Below are positions 7,629 through 7,685 of a stretch of 7,685 nt of DNA, piece by piece. The notes under the pieces were generated by a model, which saw only the letters and a program-made list of their open reading frames with translations, was not told the origin of the DNA and ran no database searches. Position numbers and translations under genes: made by a program. How positions within the stretch are numbered: the stretch's first letter is position 1; every line of letters starts with the position of its first letter. The DNA is taken from contig JBEVIU010000079.1 in assembly GCA_040510575.1 (NCBI GenBank), positions 1 to 7,685 on the forward strand, given 5' to 3'. Source of the stretch: DASUMF01 sp040510575. GTDB taxonomy: Bacteria; Actinomycetota; Acidimicrobiia; IMCC26256; DASPTH01.

Positions 7629-7685
7629 CGGCCAGCGCGGACCAGCGATCGAGGGTTCTGCTGTTCGGTTGTCAAGGTGCGGTTG
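7629..7685. other. Non-coding tail at the window edge
   Basis: These are 57 bases after the DUF3052 stop. The last part is less GC-rich than the genes and contains two imperfect copies of a 10-mer, TGTTCGGTTG (7662-7671) and GGTGCGGTTG (7676-7685), running to the edge. I see no gene start and no clear terminator hairpin. It could be the edge of a dispersed repeat at which an assembly broke, but that is only a suspicion. Confidence 0.3.

Overview
The window is a high-GC segment, most likely from an actinomycete (Actinomycetota). The class Acidimicrobiia is my best guess, but this is inference without a search. The grounds are the gene order secA-prfB-ftsE-ftsX, a release factor 2 gene with no programmed frameshift, a DUF3052-type protein that I know mainly from actinobacteria, and one clear leaderless-type start. 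The sequence opens inside secA and ends 57 bases after the last gene, so it may be a short contig.

Left block (1-5031, all + strand): the 3' four-fifths of secA (preprotein translocase ATPase), prfB (peptide chain release factor 2), ftsE (ABC ATPase) and ftsX (membrane partner of FtsE). Gaps are 12, 64 and 9 bases. FtsEX is a divisome-associated transmembrane complex that uses ATP to switch on a periplasmic or extracellular peptidoglycan hydrolase. After a 116-base gap with an inverted repeat and a good promoter, the next gene (5148-6326) encodes a secreted two-coiled-coil protein with a complete M23/LytM zinc peptidase domain. It is the obvious candidate for the hydrolase that FtsEX controls. 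SecA would drive export of its precursor, so four of the seven genes plausibly touch cell-envelope export or division.

Right block (6372-7628): a 1-Cys peroxiredoxin of the Prx6 type on the - strand, convergent with the peptidase gene. The 45-base gap between their stop codons is largely made of 14-bp tandem repeats that run over the peroxiredoxin stop codon. Divergent from the peroxiredoxin is a small DUF3052-family gene of unknown function on the + strand. Peroxiredoxin next to DUF3052 looks like a recurring actinobacterial arrangement and is the best functional lead for this uncharacterised protein.

I see no mobile element, CRISPR array, tRNA, rRNA or defence gene. The window is mostly conserved housekeeping. 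The points worth a second look are the FtsEX-peptidase pairing, the repeats at the convergent gene ends, the promoter and inverted-repeat region before the peptidase, and the peroxiredoxin/DUF3052 pair.
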